64,000 nt of DNA from Lepas anatifera (taxonomy: Eukaryota; Arthropoda; Thecostraca; Lepadidae), in the NCBI GenBank assembly GCA_034440635.1, contig JAOTON010001253.1:62001-126000 (forward strand), read 5' to 3'. The notes beneath the pieces are model-generated. The model was not told the DNA's origin, searched no databases, and saw nothing but the letters and a program-made list of their open reading frames with translations. The translations under genes were made by a program, and so were the position numbers. This document shows, piece by piece, positions 1 through 11,143 of this stretch (position 1 is the first letter of the stretch; each line of letters begins with the position of its first letter).

Positions 1-739
1 CCGCGGTGCTAACGCAACGCCGTGGGTTACCGAATAGAGGCATGGACCGGCCAAGAATGAGCAATATGAGTGAACTATCAGAGAACGATGCTATAAGAAA
101 TGCTGAGAAGTGCTGAAATTAGTTTATACAATTTCAAAGCACTATAACCATCTAAATTTGTGTATTGACTGCTGTGTTGACTGTTATCCAAATACCCGGA
201 GGGACTGCCGACAACGAACCATTTATTGCATGAGAAATGTTCCTGCGAGGTTTGTCAATCTCTGGATTGGGATCCGGCTATTTTCAAAAAGCCACAATCA
301 CGGGATTAAGCCTCTCGTGATCCCGGGATTCAGACATTTATTATAACACCTTCAAGCAATGCCGGAACAGCAAAAAACGATACCTAAGAATCCTGTTTTG
401 CTGCATATCACACATTAAACCACATATGGTGAATACCAGTCATACCTTTTCATCCAAATGAACGGTCGCCGTAACCATCAGAGTTCCGAGGTGTCCTAGG
501 GATCCAATCGGGAATCGAATTTCCTCGCCGTTCCCACTGTCACGAGCTGACGCAAGATGACGCTCGGGCTGCTCAGGTGACCTACGTCCCATAGTTGGCG
601 ATACCGCGATATCATATGTAGCGGAGGGTGGGCGGGGGGGAGAGAAACGTACTGACCTTCACGGACTGATATTTTGATATGCCTTGTTGAGGAAACACAA
701 GGTAGGGATATATTCTACCCCTTTCTTCTACTCTGCGTG
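1..739. other. Gene-free stretch, nothing recognised
   Basis: I see no coding exon, RNA gene or terminal repeat here. The short open frames lack any recognisable motif and are not flanked by convincing splice sites. The sequence is of mixed composition and ends at the left edge of the AGGTCA-rich repeat that begins after a TTAA at 740-743. Confidence 0.5.
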
Positions 740-743
740 TTAA

Positions 744-1480
744 CACGCGCACTGGAGGGGCCTCGGATACTCTCCCAACTATTTTTTTCCGGGATGACCG
801 GAGAACCGCTCGTAGCCAAAACACGGGAATGGGTCGCATTTGAGAAAATTTAACAGCGCGTCGAATAGTGAAATAATTTTGAAAATTTGTCGAAAATTGT
901 TTGATTTATACGCTTCTAAAAACAGACCTACATTTTGAAATCGCCGCGACCGCGCAGTCGAACCGGTTTGCTTGCATTGGAGACTAAGTGGTGACGTCAC
1001 AGTGTCATATAGACGGGATGATATGTCAAGGTCACCTCACGTGAAGGTCGAGGTCAAAGTTCAAAGTCATACTAGCAATTTCAAGGTCAGTGACCCCGGT
1101 GCTTTACGTGTCCCAGTCTGACGTATATTATGCTATGACGTCATAGTAAAGGTAACCCAGTTGTAAGTTCAAGGTCAAAGGTCAAAGTTAAAGATCATGG
1201 GTAAAGGTCAATCCTCCTTTCCAGCACAAGGTTCGCTATATTGCTACTTTAAGTGTGCATAATAGGGAATATACCATATTGTGACGTCATAGGTCGATGA
1301 CCTTATTGACCTAGACCTCAAAAATGAAGGAAAGATTCTTTGCTACACAACCTCTATGACCGTGGTCCGGCTTTAGCTTACTCCCGGCTTTTACGCATTA
1401 TCAGGGCATTTCCCAACAGGTCCCAATCATAGCCAAAATTTGACCTTTATGACCTCGTTTGACCATGACAATATAGACCT
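744..1480. repeat. AGGTCA-rich dispersed repeat, copy 1
   Basis: The repeat starts after TTAA (740-743) with CACGCGCACTGG, as does the copy at 8970. The two copies stay alignable for about 450 bp: both pass through a CGCGCAGTCG block, a GCTTGCATTGGAGAC block, a TATTATGCTATGACGTCATAG palindrome and many AGGTCA or TGACCT hexamers. TGACCT hexamers continue to about 1465. No right-hand inverted terminus is clear, so the copy may be truncated. No coding capacity is seen. By its edge it is probably a non-autonomous TTAA-type DNA element. Confidence 0.6.
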
Positions 1481-2100
1481 AGGTAAATGAAAATTAGTTA
1501 TGATATAGATCACCATAGCCCCCACCCACTCCCCAATCGGCATTTCTTAAGCCTCTAAGTTTCCGATATTTCAGGGGGCTTACCAGCCCCCCATCCTGTG
1601 CGCATTAATGTCGGACCCCTCTCCAGTGTGGTTGTTAATAATCACTCGAATACTGGTTATAATAGAACATTCCCATGCAGAAAAGGTGTTACAATTATAC
1701 CTAAAAGCTAGCTTAGAAAGAAAAACCAAGCTCAAATACACATTTATGATGCCTCCCGTTTTGTTGTTCGTGGTGACGCTTATGAATTTATGGCAGACCA
1801 AGATTACTGTATCGTTGCTCATGGATTACATGTTTATTGTTTACAGTGTTTCAAACTACAATTCGGTCACAATTCATGGCGCCACGACAACATCTGCAAA
1901 ATATTTTACGGACACCTTGGGCTGGATTAAGTTGCTCCAAATGCCCCTCTTTTCACTGTCCTGATTACGCCCATGTAAAATAAAACCTATATGTCGAATG
2001 CAAGTTTTATGCACTGTTCAATTATCTGTCAAATGAGCTCCTTTGTCCAAAAATCGGGGGGAATTTGCGGTATTACGAAGGAATTTTCCACGAAAAGTAA
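1481..2100. other. Gene-free stretch, nothing recognised
   Basis: One open frame of 118 codons (1608-1964, + strand) lies here. Its translation has no motif, its codon composition looks random, and no splice sites or neighbours support it. I see no repeat structure. Confidence 0.4.
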
Positions 2101-2300
2101 TATTGGCCACGGACGGAGGCATTTAGGGCCTATGTGCGACGGGGAGGGCCTCCGTTAGACGTTGGGCTTAGGTCTGGCGTCTAGGCTGCCCCCGCGCCCC
2201 CGGGCCCCTGGGTCCGTTGGTGCGGGGTGGGCGTCGGAAGTGATGCCCCGGCGCCCCGCGCCGGGCGCCTGCCAGCGCGGCAAACCTGTTTGAATCTGTG
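2101..2300. other. GC-rich block
   Basis: About 200 bp is strongly G+C rich, with runs such as CCCCGCGCCCCCGGGCCCC, inside AT-richer surroundings. There is no supported exon on either strand. It may be the interior of a GC-rich repeat like those at 21238-23880 or 35330-38720, but no terminus could be matched. Confidence 0.35.
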
Positions 2301-2423
2301 ACCATGTATCCGTGCAGTGAGAATCATAACTACGATGTGAAAGAATCACTCTTTAATGTAAATATTAGTTCGCCTTAGACGAGACTTTACTTTCTCCTAA
2401 AGACAGACAAAATTATAAGCTTT

Positions 2424-2505
2424 GACTGCAGAGAAGTGTTATGGGCGCTATATGACCTCGCAGGTTGGCGCGCCCCTAAAACCCAATAATCAATCAATCA
2501 ATCAG
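2424..2505 (+). repeat. SINE 3' tail fragment (tRNA-derived SINE family 1)
   Basis: The stretch matches the 3' body of the complete SINE at 35077-35264: a 'gcgctatatgacct..gcag' segment, then 'taaaaccca' and a simple tail, here (AATC)n. The tRNA-like head is absent. It is a diverged partial copy. Confidence 0.5.
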
Positions 2506-3569
2506 CGCCTCGGCGTTTTTCTGCTATCCTCAAAAATCCTTAGGGGCCATCGATGGCACCCGGTGGGGCGAGGGTTACGTGAGGCTGCGACTATAAAAAT
2601 CGAACTGAGAACAGCTCAGACAAAATCTATTAAAAAGAAGAAGAGAAAAATAGAATGACCTCTTTTTCTGTCAAAACCGGAGGGTGATCATCGCGGAAAA
2701 ACAATTGATCATCAAGGAACCAGGTGTTTCAATGCAGCCCGACTGAAGACCAAGAGTGCTCATGAGAAACGTTGTCCCAACATGCCTAATGCGTAACCGA
2801 GAAAAACACTCAAAATGTAATAATTTGACATCAAGATCTGCTCCGATGCTGTGCTCTGTCACCTTTGACGTTAGAAAGTGCTGACAAAGCTGAATGAAAC
2901 TGCAAGTAATACTGAGCTTGTTTTTAATTCATTGCCGCATCGGTATGAAGAGGGCGGATAGCGTGACAGCGGCTTTACATTTCAAACAACTGTAAAACTG
3001 CATTATATTGTTCTATAACTCAGCTGCAAGCTGCTCCAAATCATTTCGCGGGCTCGGTCATTCACTCTAACTCCAAAAGGAAGTTCACTGGAGCGCTGCA
3101 GCCTTCTCCATTTGTGTGTTCCGGGCGCGGCGTGGTTAGATACGCCACGGACGGCGTAATAGATAGAGGCATGCTGGTGACGTACCTCACAGCTCGCCAA
3201 CAAATTATAATCACATGCTGCCAGCCGTCGGGGGCGGCGCCCTCCGCTGTGGACGCCTGAAAAAGACCTTTTCCGGTGTCCCGGTAAATGAAAGCCGCTA
3301 TGAGGATGACTCAACTGGCGTTGTATGATTGTGGGAAAGGATGATAGAATGCAGGAAGGTTTCTCAGGCATTCGCGTAAGGCCCACTTCGACTCCATTTG
3401 CTAACGGTGTGCAATTGTGAGTGTTTTTTTCCTTTTAATTAGAATGCATAATTAAGCATTCACTTTAACATCTACGTGCTCTTGAAAAGGAAACTTCTGT
3501 AGTGGGAAGTAACAGATTGAATGAGTCGCACAAAAGAAAACCAATTCCACTCTTAAAGGGAATGGAGAG
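2506..3569. other. Gene-free stretch with a short TTAA-element end
   Basis: At about 2545-2575 the sequence 'ATCGATGGCACCCGGTGGGG' resembles the right end of the element at 62975-63995 (ATCGATGGCCCTCCGGTGGG and GGTGGGGCGCAGGTTAA). It is probably a relic of that family. The remainder shows no gene or repeat I can name. Confidence 0.35.
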
Positions 3570-3955
3570 CCGCCCCGGTAACTCAGCTGCTGGAGCATTG
3601 GGCTCCGGTTCGCTGTTCCAAAACTAGCAGTGGCAGTGCATGATTGTGCAGGCTTGGGACTGATTCCCCTGAGACGCTCCGGCGCTCAATATTTACCTGT
3701 CGTAGGTCGGCTGATAACTGACTGGTGAGAGGGTGACCTGAGCGAGGCGACCGTTCCTGCGCCTTGTGGGACGTCATACTTTGGCTTCTAAATTAACGTT
3801 TCATGGCGTGAGTTGCTCGTTTGGATGGTTGGGTCGGGGCCTCTGTGGCAGGTTCATTGATGACTTAAGTGAGACTCCGACTCCAACAACTAAGCTTTTA
3901 ACTGCTTGGAAAAATGAAAAGAAGAAAGACAAACAGTGGCTGTTTCATAATTAGA
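3570..3955 (+). repeat. SINE family 2, copy a (tRNA-like head)
   Basis: The left part reads like a tRNA-derived pol III promoter: 'GGTAACTCAGCTGCTGGAG' as a box A and 'GGGACTGATTCCCC' as a degenerate box B. The body, from 'GACGCTCCGGCGCTCAAT' through 'GAGTTGCTCGTTTGG' to 'GTGAGACTCCGACTCC', recurs in reverse orientation at 24150-24515 and, without the head, at 7590-7860. Three copies in one window with a shared 3' body support a SINE. The boundaries are approximate. Confidence 0.6.
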
Positions 3956-4970
3956 TTTGAACTGATATAGCCATGTTAAAGAGCACACCGATAAGCCATT
4001 GGAATGATATTTCATTCGTCCCAGAATTTACTGTTTACGGAAAACACAAAAGTGCGCCGCCCGCCCCGGGGGTCACGTGATTTTAGGTGACGTTGGGAAA
4101 GTGACGTCCTACCCAAGCTCCGCTGCGAGTACTGCGTGGACAAATTTGTCTCGCTTGGACTTCTTTTGAAACTACGTTCAAAAAATGGTTTTGGAACTGG
4201 TGAGTATAATTGCATATGACTTGCTTTATCTTCTAGTTTCCACCATAAGTATAATTAGACATATCAATAAAAGTAAAAGAAATTGATCAGTCTTATTTTG
4301 GGTCCAATCAATTGTATTTTTTAGCTAAAAACATCTCTTTTGTTCGCGTGCTCATTCATGTTCAAAATGAACAGGCTTATCTCGGCACGAAACATTACCA
4401 TACCACGCTCCGATTTGCTGCACCTCTGATTTGGAGACCTTTTTTATCTCTATAAGAGGAAAATAGTATAAAATGAATCATCAGACCTTTTTGACCATTT
4501 TACAAAAAAATCGAAATCCATTATCTTCAATAAATATTGTTCCTGAAATCAGTCCGGTCGGGAATTGCATCCAGAGGCCACATTCTATGTAATGAATCGT
4601 TCATAACAGATTGTATGTGATCCGCTATATTGATGTCTCAGAGGACTGCTATTTTCTTGTGCGCTTTATATGTCAGCATTGAAAAATACGGTAGCGGCAT
4701 TATTTATTCTTAACAATCCGGGTAATGAAGATTTTATATATTCCCGAAATAGTTTTCCATACGCTCCTATCAAAGTAATGTGATTCGAGGGATGCTGCTA
4801 TTTTGTATGATGCAGCCACTAGGGGAAAAGTACCAGTAAAAAGCAAGCTTTAAATATCGGTTGGAGTTTGTTCAGATGTTATCCTATCGGGCGCCGTAAT
4901 TAAGCCACCCAGTATTCAGCCGTTGAGATGGAATAGAATAGAGTTGTGTGCCTGCATGCACTGAACACAG
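3956..4970. other. Gene-free AT-rich stretch
   Basis: The stretch is AT rich, without open frames of note on either strand beyond short chance ones, and without a recognisable repeat. Confidence 0.4.
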
Positions 4971-4974
4971 TGTT

Positions 4975-5330
4975 CGAGGGGCCTGGAGAGCCCCAAGCCT
5001 AGCTCTTAAGCCTCATCTTGAGCCTCCTCTCCAGGATAAAAGGATCCTTAACTTCATAAAACATAGAGTAGTCCTCATTGTTTAGCCTACTCATAGTGCC
5101 CAACAGCCCCTCATCAGAATCGGAGGCACACTGTGCAATGTTCCCTTCAAATCTGAAGAGATCTTAGCCTCTCACCAAACAGATTCAAACTACTCATCTG
5201 AAAAATCAGAGGGTGCTCATACCATAAACCCACAGCAATGAGCATGTGAGCTAGTAGGGCTCAAAGTTTTTCCTACTAAAAGGCTGACATTTTTTACTAG
5301 TCAGTAGGGAACACATGTTAAAAGCTTGCA
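4975..5330 (-). repeat. Dispersed repeat family B, copy 1
   Basis: Read on the minus strand this matches 54370-54690 on the plus strand, block by block: 'GCTGTGGGTTTATGGTATGAG', then a TGAGTAGTTT segment, then 'CTCTTCAGATTTGAAG' (a short palindrome), then 'ATTCTGATGAGGGGCTGTT' and 'CTATGAGTAGG'. No coding frame is present. Ends are approximate and no target duplication was found. The CTGATGA motif is shared with the hairpin elements at 25538 and 53455. Confidence 0.6.
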
Positions 5331-5754
5331 ATCTAGAGCCTAGGGAAAAGGGTTTAGACACCGCATTTGAATTGCTAAAAGCAATTCAAATGAAATCCAC
5401 AACGTTTTTATTTTTTGGAAAAGGAATAAAACAACATGCTTACGGAAGTCAATTTCATTGTTATTTCATGCTGAATTATTTTGTGACATGCTGATCTCCG
5501 GTTGAAATCTCATTAGTAACGAGTCAAGGTCACAAGCACTGCTCCAATAGATTTCGAAACAAAACAATGTCTGACCTATGCTTCAACGAGCTTTCATGAC
5601 AAGCTCTTTGGATGTGTTTTGATGCGAGAGTCTAGACAATTAGCGTCAAGGTTTTTCGGGCAGTGACTGTCTGGTAACCGACGCTGCTTTGAACCGTACC
5701 CGTGACCTCCGATTTTGGTGTGAGACAGTCCCCTAACAGGTGCGTTCAACTGCC
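5331..5754. other. Gene-free stretch, nothing recognised
   Basis: This is AT-rich sequence between repeat family B and the large inverted repeat. The minus-strand open frame that starts in the inverted repeat (5594-5959) has no motif and follows the repeat arm, so it is not taken as a gene. Confidence 0.4.
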
Positions 5755-8620
5755 AACAGGGGCATTCCAGGACAGATCGACCAAGGCTTGACACCACCAT
5801 ATCTAGAAAAAATCTGAAACTTCGTCTCCGGGGTAGTTTTGGGCCAGAAACACGCCTGCGAGAATCATAGCCCCCTCCGACCAACGGTGACCGAGTTATA
5901 GCCCGAGGCATTTTCGGGAGGTCACCTTGTAGACTCATCTTTGATGCTTCATAACTCAAAAACGCATAGCTTGATTAACAAATTTTGTTTATCATTGAAC
6001 TCGTCTTGAACTATACTTTGTTTTGAGAAAAGAAAATTTGAAAATTTGAAAATTTTTGACTTAATTTGTTTGACCTTTTCTTTTTTGACCTAGCTTGACC
6101 TTTTCGCAGTTGAAATTGCCCTTTTAGACACCTCAAAAAATGTTCTTCATAATATGCTTTTCGATAGAAAAAATAAAAAAATGCGTTTTTGCTATAAGTT
6201 CCAAATTTTTGCACCTAAGGTAGGTATGCAGACGGTTTTTTACCACTGCGGTAGTACAGCCTTATGTTTAACGCTGCAAACAAAGCGATTGCTCTTGTAA
6301 TCGGTTGCTTGCAATCTTATGGCATTGTTTTTACGAAATTTTCATCGTGCAAGTGTCAAAATATATGAGAATTAACATGCGCCCAGACAAGGGGGTGGGC
6401 AACCGGCCTCTTCAGGTTTCCACAGGTAGTAAAAAAAACACCTTCGCGCAGCGCCACTGTACTTCATGTACCTCTAACTAGAAATTTTTGCAGCTTCTGG
6501 AAAAATTTTAGGTCTGGGTCATACCAGGTCAAACCGCCAACCCAGGTCAAGAGACCTAACCTCGAAAAAACTTTGGGAGGTGCATCAATAATATCAAATT
6601 TAGCCTATCGTGGTTAGATTCACATTACATAGTAAGGTCGCCGAGCACGATAATTTTCGTAACAGGATTTCTATGTCGATAACCGGAAGCAGGGTCAGGG
6701 TCATGATCTTTCCATTAGAAATGCATGGGGCAATTGGTAAATTTTGATAACTTGCGAGAATTGCCGAAAATTGCGATTTAGGTTTTATTTTTACGTTGTC
6801 GTGTCTGACTTGCCACTGCAGTTTGATAAATATTCTTTTTACCCTACAGAACTAAGCCTGGCTCTAGGTCAAATCAGGTTAATTTTGACATTTGACTAGG
6901 CAATATTATAAGATACATAATCTGTTTGGGCTCAACAAGAGTGTTCCAATGGTGCTAAACATTTCTTTCTATGGCTCTCCTCTGTCACCTATTATGCCAC
7001 AAAATTTAGGTTTCCACTTAGTTCCTGTAAGAAATACTGTGACCTCGAGCAACCTTAAAGGTGACGCGACCAAACGATTGTATGTAACATATTCGGTAGT
7101 GCTTAAAACTGGCTATTTAGCGGCACCACTCCCAGTGCACTGTGTCATTATTCATCTGGGATTCTGGGATCCGTGTCAGCTATGAAATGATCACCTTGTA
7201 AAAATATCATGAGGCAACCTGTTCAAGTGACCAAGTCGTATGTGTTACAATTTCAGGACATTTTTTTCGCATATATGAGCAGATTCAAATTACTTTTTGG
7301 GAATGAAAGCCTTTCAGACAAGTTTGTTTACATTGTATGAATCCTCTCAAGTGTATGCTGTGCTGCACTGGGTCACCTTGTATCGATACTATTTTTCCAT
7401 CTCCAGGAACGATGTAATTGTGTGAGTTAGTGGTGCTCATAGGATAAGTTATTCTTGTTTCAATTATGGATAAAGTCGCAACATCTTTGTAAATTTTCGT
7501 TTAAGGCTGAAAGGTCCATTATTAATAAGTTCATTTGCCCTCGTCGCCCTTGAAACCATGGATCCCTTTCTATCACTTTTAATGGCTGAAATTTTTATTT
7601 TTATAAATATTGTCCAAGTTGTTCCCAGTTCAATTTTAGGAGTAGGTGTCTCACTAGAGTCATCAAGGGACTTTTACGGAGACCCCGACCTCACCACCCA
7701 AACGAGCAACTCCCACGATGAAGTGTTAATCAAGGAAGCAAAGTTGAAAGTCCCACAAGGCATAAAGACGTCCGTCTACCTCAGGTCACCCCCTCACCAG
7801 TCAGTTGCCAGCTGGCCTTCAGTATTTACGCTACCTACCACCTCCCAGTTGACCTAAATTATTTTTCCAGAAGTTGAAAAATGTTGTGATAGAGGTAGAT
7901 TGAGTACGGTGTCGCTGCGCGAAGGTGTTTTTTTACTACCTGTAGAGACCTGAGGAGGCCGATTGCCCACCCCCGGGTGGGCGCGTGTTAATTGTCATAA
8001 ATTCTGATACTTGCACGATGAAAATTTCGTAAAGACAAGGCAATATGATTGTCAGCAACCGATTACAAAAGCAATCACTATGTTTGCGGCGTTAAACATA
8101 AGGCTGTGCTACCGCAGTGGTCAAAAACCGTCTACATACCTACCTTAGGTGCTAAATATTTGGAACTTATAGCAAAAACGCTTTTTTTATTTTTTGTATC
8201 GAAAGATATTTTATGAAGAAAAATTTTTGAGGTGTCTTAAGGGGCAATTTCAACTGCGAAAAGGTCAAGCTAGGTAAAAAAGAAAAGGTCAAACAAATTA
8301 AAAGTAAAAAATTTTCACATTTTGAAATTTTCTTTTTCAAAATAAGGTGTAATTCAAGACAAGTTCAATGACATACAAAACTTGTTAATCAGGCTATGCG
8401 TTCTTGAGTTATGAAGCATCAAAGATGAGTCTACAAGGTGACCTCCCGAAAATGCCTCGGGCTATAACTCGGTCACCGTTGGTCAGAGGGGGCTAAGATT
8501 CTCACAGGCGTGTTTCTGGCCCAATAATACCCCGGGGACAAAGTTTCAGATTTTTTCTAGACATGGTGGTGTCAAATTGAAATATTTTTGGTCGTTTTGT
8601 CCTGGAATGTCCCAACAGCT
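5755..8620. mobile_element. Large inverted-repeat (foldback-like) element
   Basis: The left arm, about 5755-6470, is the reverse complement of the right arm, about 7900-8620, with scattered substitutions. Shared landmarks include 'GACACCACCATATCTAG' against 'CTAGACATGGTGGTGTC', 'GCATCAAAGATGAGTCTAC' and the segment around 'ACCTTCGCGCAGCG'. Inside the arms, TTAA at 6372-6375 is followed by CATGCGCCC and TTAA at 7988-7991 is preceded by GGGCGCGTG. A TTAA-flanked element with the same end type as the AGGTCA family may therefore be nested in, or form, the centre. No transposase frame is visible, so it is non-autonomous or decayed. Confidence 0.65.
7590..7860 (-). repeat. SINE family 2, copy c (3' body only)
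   Basis: On the minus strand this matches the body of the copy at 3570-3955: 'AACTGACTGGTGAG', 'GAGTTGCTCGTTTGG' and the 'GTGAGAC' segment all recur in order. It then ends in an AT-rich tail (ATTTATAAAAATAAAAAT). The tRNA-like head is missing, as expected of a 5'-truncated retroposed copy. It sits in the spacer of the large inverted repeat. Confidence 0.55.
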
Positions 8621-8965
8621 ATTTTCCTCCGACTTGGCGCTACTGATCGCATAAACGAATAATCACATGTGGTTTACCAATTTGGTAGTTTGGTTTCTCG
8701 TGAATACTGGAAGTAAATGCAAATTATTATATGTTTTGCTCACTCTGCAAATTATGAAACTATTTTTTCTAGAATTACTTAAGATCATCGGAGTGCTATC
8801 AATCGACTTATCTTACCTTCTGAACTCGGGAAGTGCTCGGGGAAGGGGTCATGGGAGCTATGACTTTCCCCTCTTTAACACCTGATGTGTTTTTGGTGGG
8901 GAGGTGGCTCGGCCAACGAGCACTTCGTCTTTGGTACAACAAATTCACAGATGCCCCTCAAGCGC
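8621..8965. other. Gene-free stretch, nothing recognised
   Basis: There is no supported exon. The short open frames at 8667-8885 and 8833-9066 overlap repeat sequence and carry no motif. Confidence 0.4.
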
Positions 8966-8969
8966 TTAA

Positions 8970-9420
8970 CACGCGCACTGTAGGGGGCATCGGGGGCCCC
9001 CACCTATTTTTTCAAGGTGGCCGGAGAACCACTGGTAGCCGAATAACGATACTTGGCAAATTTTGAGAGGATTTAACGGTGCGTTCGGTCATTTTTTTGC
9101 TGATAGGCTTTCAAATGCAGACCTGTATTTTGAGATCGCCACAATCGCGCAGTCGGAACAGTTCGCTTGCATTGGAGACCGAGTGGTGATGTCATAACGC
9201 CATATAATTAGGGTTATGTGTCAGTGCCACCTCAAATGAAGGTAAAGGTCAAAAGTCACTGGTCAAGGTCATATAAGCACTTTCAAGTTCATTGACCCAG
9301 TGCTTCCGGTCAAATGACGTTACCCGGTCTGAGGTATATTATGCTATGACGTCATAGTGAAAGTAGCTCAATGTAGAGGTCAACGTCAAAGATCAAGATC
9401 AAATGTCATGCTTGAAACTT
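8970..9420. repeat. AGGTCA-rich dispersed repeat, copy 2 (5' part)
   Basis: It starts after TTAA (8966-8969) with CACGCGCACTGTAGG, matching the edge at 744. It then follows copy 1 (744-1210) in the same order: GGCCGGAGAACC, a CGCGCAGTCGG block, GCTTGCATTGGAGACC, several GGTCA half-sites and TATTATGCTATGACGTCATAG. The match breaks near 9420 after 'GTCATG' and resumes at 9868. Confidence 0.6.
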
Positions 9421-9867
9421 GAGTAACATAACTTTCGGTAATCCTCAATACAGCACAGTAGTAAACCTGATAACCTTGCTTGCAAAACATCACGTTCATT
9501 TCTGTAAGAGAAAAGAGAGTATTATATAATTTCAAAACTTACGAGGTACATTAAATACGTTTATGATATGGAACAAAGTGGCGCATCCGGTAATGATCAC
9601 AGAGTCATGATCGTTCAAGAAAAGTGGAAAGAGTTTGCGGAGCTCTTTTAGATAACGCCTGTGCATATAGGTGTCACGGAGCGAGATCTGGGTTGTACGT
9701 GGTGTCGTTGCATAGAGTGTTGCTGCTCTTATTTTCTTTGTTTCAAATATTTAAGAAGCTGCTGCCTAAGTATTGTGGAATTATCATAATGTGTAGGATA
9801 TGAGCCTTGTTACCTGCAAATGCTCCAGCGAATACAGGGCCTCCGGACCGTCAATTATATAGAAAAA
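9421..9867. mobile_element. Probable insertion inside AGGTCA repeat copy 2
   Basis: Copy 1 runs uninterrupted from its CGTCATAG palindrome to 'GGTAAAGGTCAATCCTC'. In copy 2 these two parts are separated by this stretch of about 450 bp. The left break is followed by new sequence after 'aaatGTCATG', and the right junction repeats 'aaaaGTCATG', which could be a short target duplication. The insert itself has no recognised ends or coding frame. Confidence 0.45.
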
Positions 9868-9905
9868 GGTAAAAGTCATGGGTAAAGGTCAATCCTCATT
9901 TCCCG
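9868..9905. repeat. AGGTCA-rich repeat, copy 2 (resumed part)
   Basis: 'GTCATGGGTAAAGGTCAATC' matches copy 1 at about 1195-1215, so this is the continuation of the repeat interrupted at 9420. Confidence 0.5.
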
Positions 9906-10339
9906 TGAAACTGTTGATCTCGTCTCCAGATCTCGTGTCACGGGAGCAGTCCTCTGTTCCGCCGGACCCGAGAAATCGTGATAGCTCCACCGTCTTGTAC
10001 AGTGGGGCGCGTGACAGGAAGCGTGCGGGCACGACTGTCCCGCGAGGGTGCCGATAAATGTCATGTGCTGTGTACATAGTGTGACTGCGTGTATATGTGA
10101 TGCAAACATGAAGACATATGTCCCCAGGTTGAGGGCGCAAAAATATTTTAAAAAGAACAGCGCGGCTTCCCATCTGGCGGTAATATCGTGTTTCCTTCCA
10201 AGGGAGTCTCCTAGAAGCATTTCAACAATAGCCCAAGGCTGCTCTTGGAACTCCTTAGTGTTCACCACTCCGAATTTGTCAGACAATTCTGATGAATTAT
10301 ATTTAAGGCTGTCTTGAACCCTCGAACCTGCTATCATGT

Positions 10340-10343
<4 letters not shown>
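9906..10343. other. Gene-free stretch before exon 1
   Basis: A minus-strand open frame (9876-10337, 153 codons) and a plus-strand one (10048-10317) overlap here. Neither has a motif or splice support, so neither is called a gene. No promoter signature (TATA box or CpG-rich start) could be supported. Confidence 0.35.
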
Positions 10344-10385
<42 letters not shown>

Positions 10386-10429
10386 TCCCTCTCTCTCCCT
10401 CTCTCTCTCTCCCCTCTCTCTCTCTCTCT
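10344..10429. repeat. (CT)n microsatellite
   Basis: About 85 bp of CT dinucleotides has a few CC and AT interruptions. It lies about 90 bp upstream of the acceptor of the first recognised exon, so it also forms an extended pyrimidine tract. Confidence 0.9.
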
Positions 10430-10519
10430 GTACCAGCATGCGCCTCAGGCTATGCATCAGCAGCTGGCTTCTATAGCGTAGCTGATGTCTCTTCATTTGT
10501 GCATACATCTCCCTGGCAG

Positions 10520-10786
10520 GTATCAGCTCAGTTCGACATGTCCTCCTTCAAAGTGATGCCGGGCCGGATGGCACGTGACATGACGACGCCTCCAACTCCG
10601 CTGCCGATGACGACCACTGACGTCACGGCGTCGGCACCGACGGAGTTGGTGACGTCGGCACCGACGGGCGACGCGGCGACGGCGACGGAGCCTGGCGCCG
10701 CCACTGTGGAGCTGAGGTCAACTGTTAGGTCCCAGGACCTGACTCCCGCGGCTGATTCGATACACGAGGTGTTCGGAGGACACAAG
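10520..10786 (+). CDS. ZP-domain protein, exon 1 seen (Thr/Pro-rich leader)
   Basis: This is the first exon I can support. It opens after a pyrimidine-rich acceptor (CTCCCTGGCAG) and closes at the donor AAG|gtaggc, giving 89 codons in phase 0. The translation is rich in Thr, Pro, Ala and Ser (for example TTPPTPLPMTTTDVT), a mucin-like composition that suits O-glycosylation outside the cell. It ends IHEVFGGHK and joins in frame to the next exon. There is no signal peptide, so at least one coding exon must lie further upstream, perhaps outside the window. The repetitive composition makes this exon less certain than those of the ZP module. An overlapping antisense frame is a shadow. Confidence 0.65.
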
Positions 10787-11022
10787 GTAGGCTTACGTTC
10801 ACTGGATTCTCGGAAAACATTGCGGAACGGTGAAGGGTCTGAGCGATGGCCAAAATGATTATCAAGAACTACAGACTGATGAGATGTGGAATCATAGGGC
10901 AATGTAACACGAATAAAATGTTCGGTTTCCGAGTTACGGCTTGTTTACTAATTTAATAAGCCATCATAGGATGTTTTTTCAGAAATGTCTGAGATCTCGA
11001 CTAACCCTGTCTGGTGCCACAG
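10787..11022 (+). other. Intron 1
   Basis: This is a short intron bounded by gtaggc and a gtgccacag acceptor. I see nothing else in it. Confidence 0.65.
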
Positions 11023-11143
11023 CTGGATCTGTCGAAGGCGGCGCGGGGTGCGGACGACGCGGCCGAGCTGTTCGGCGGGCGCAGCTCCTGGGACAGGATA
11101 CGGCAAGTGCGGCGGCGCAACATGAACATGACCCGGGTCGAAC
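11023..11143 (+). CDS. ZP-domain protein, exon 2 (basic pre-ZP segment)
   Basis: The exon has 40 codons plus one base and ends at the donor GAAC|gtgagt. It is GC rich at third positions, like the later exons. The translation is charged and contains RIRQVRRRN, which offers a dibasic or furin-type cut (RQVRRR), followed by NMNMTRVE leading into the ZP module. The junction with exon 3 makes a His codon, giving VEHIEAEC. Cleavage just before the ZP module would release the Thr-rich leader; that is an inference from the motif only. Confidence 0.8.

Noticed and set aside
9876..10337. A 153-codon minus frame before exon 1
   Set aside because: No motif, begins in repeat sequence, overlaps another frame on the same strand and lacks splice support.
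10528..10902. Antisense 124-codon frame opposite exon 1
   Set aside because: It is the shadow of a GC-rich exon; the plus-strand reading has correct splice sites and joins in frame to the ZP exons.
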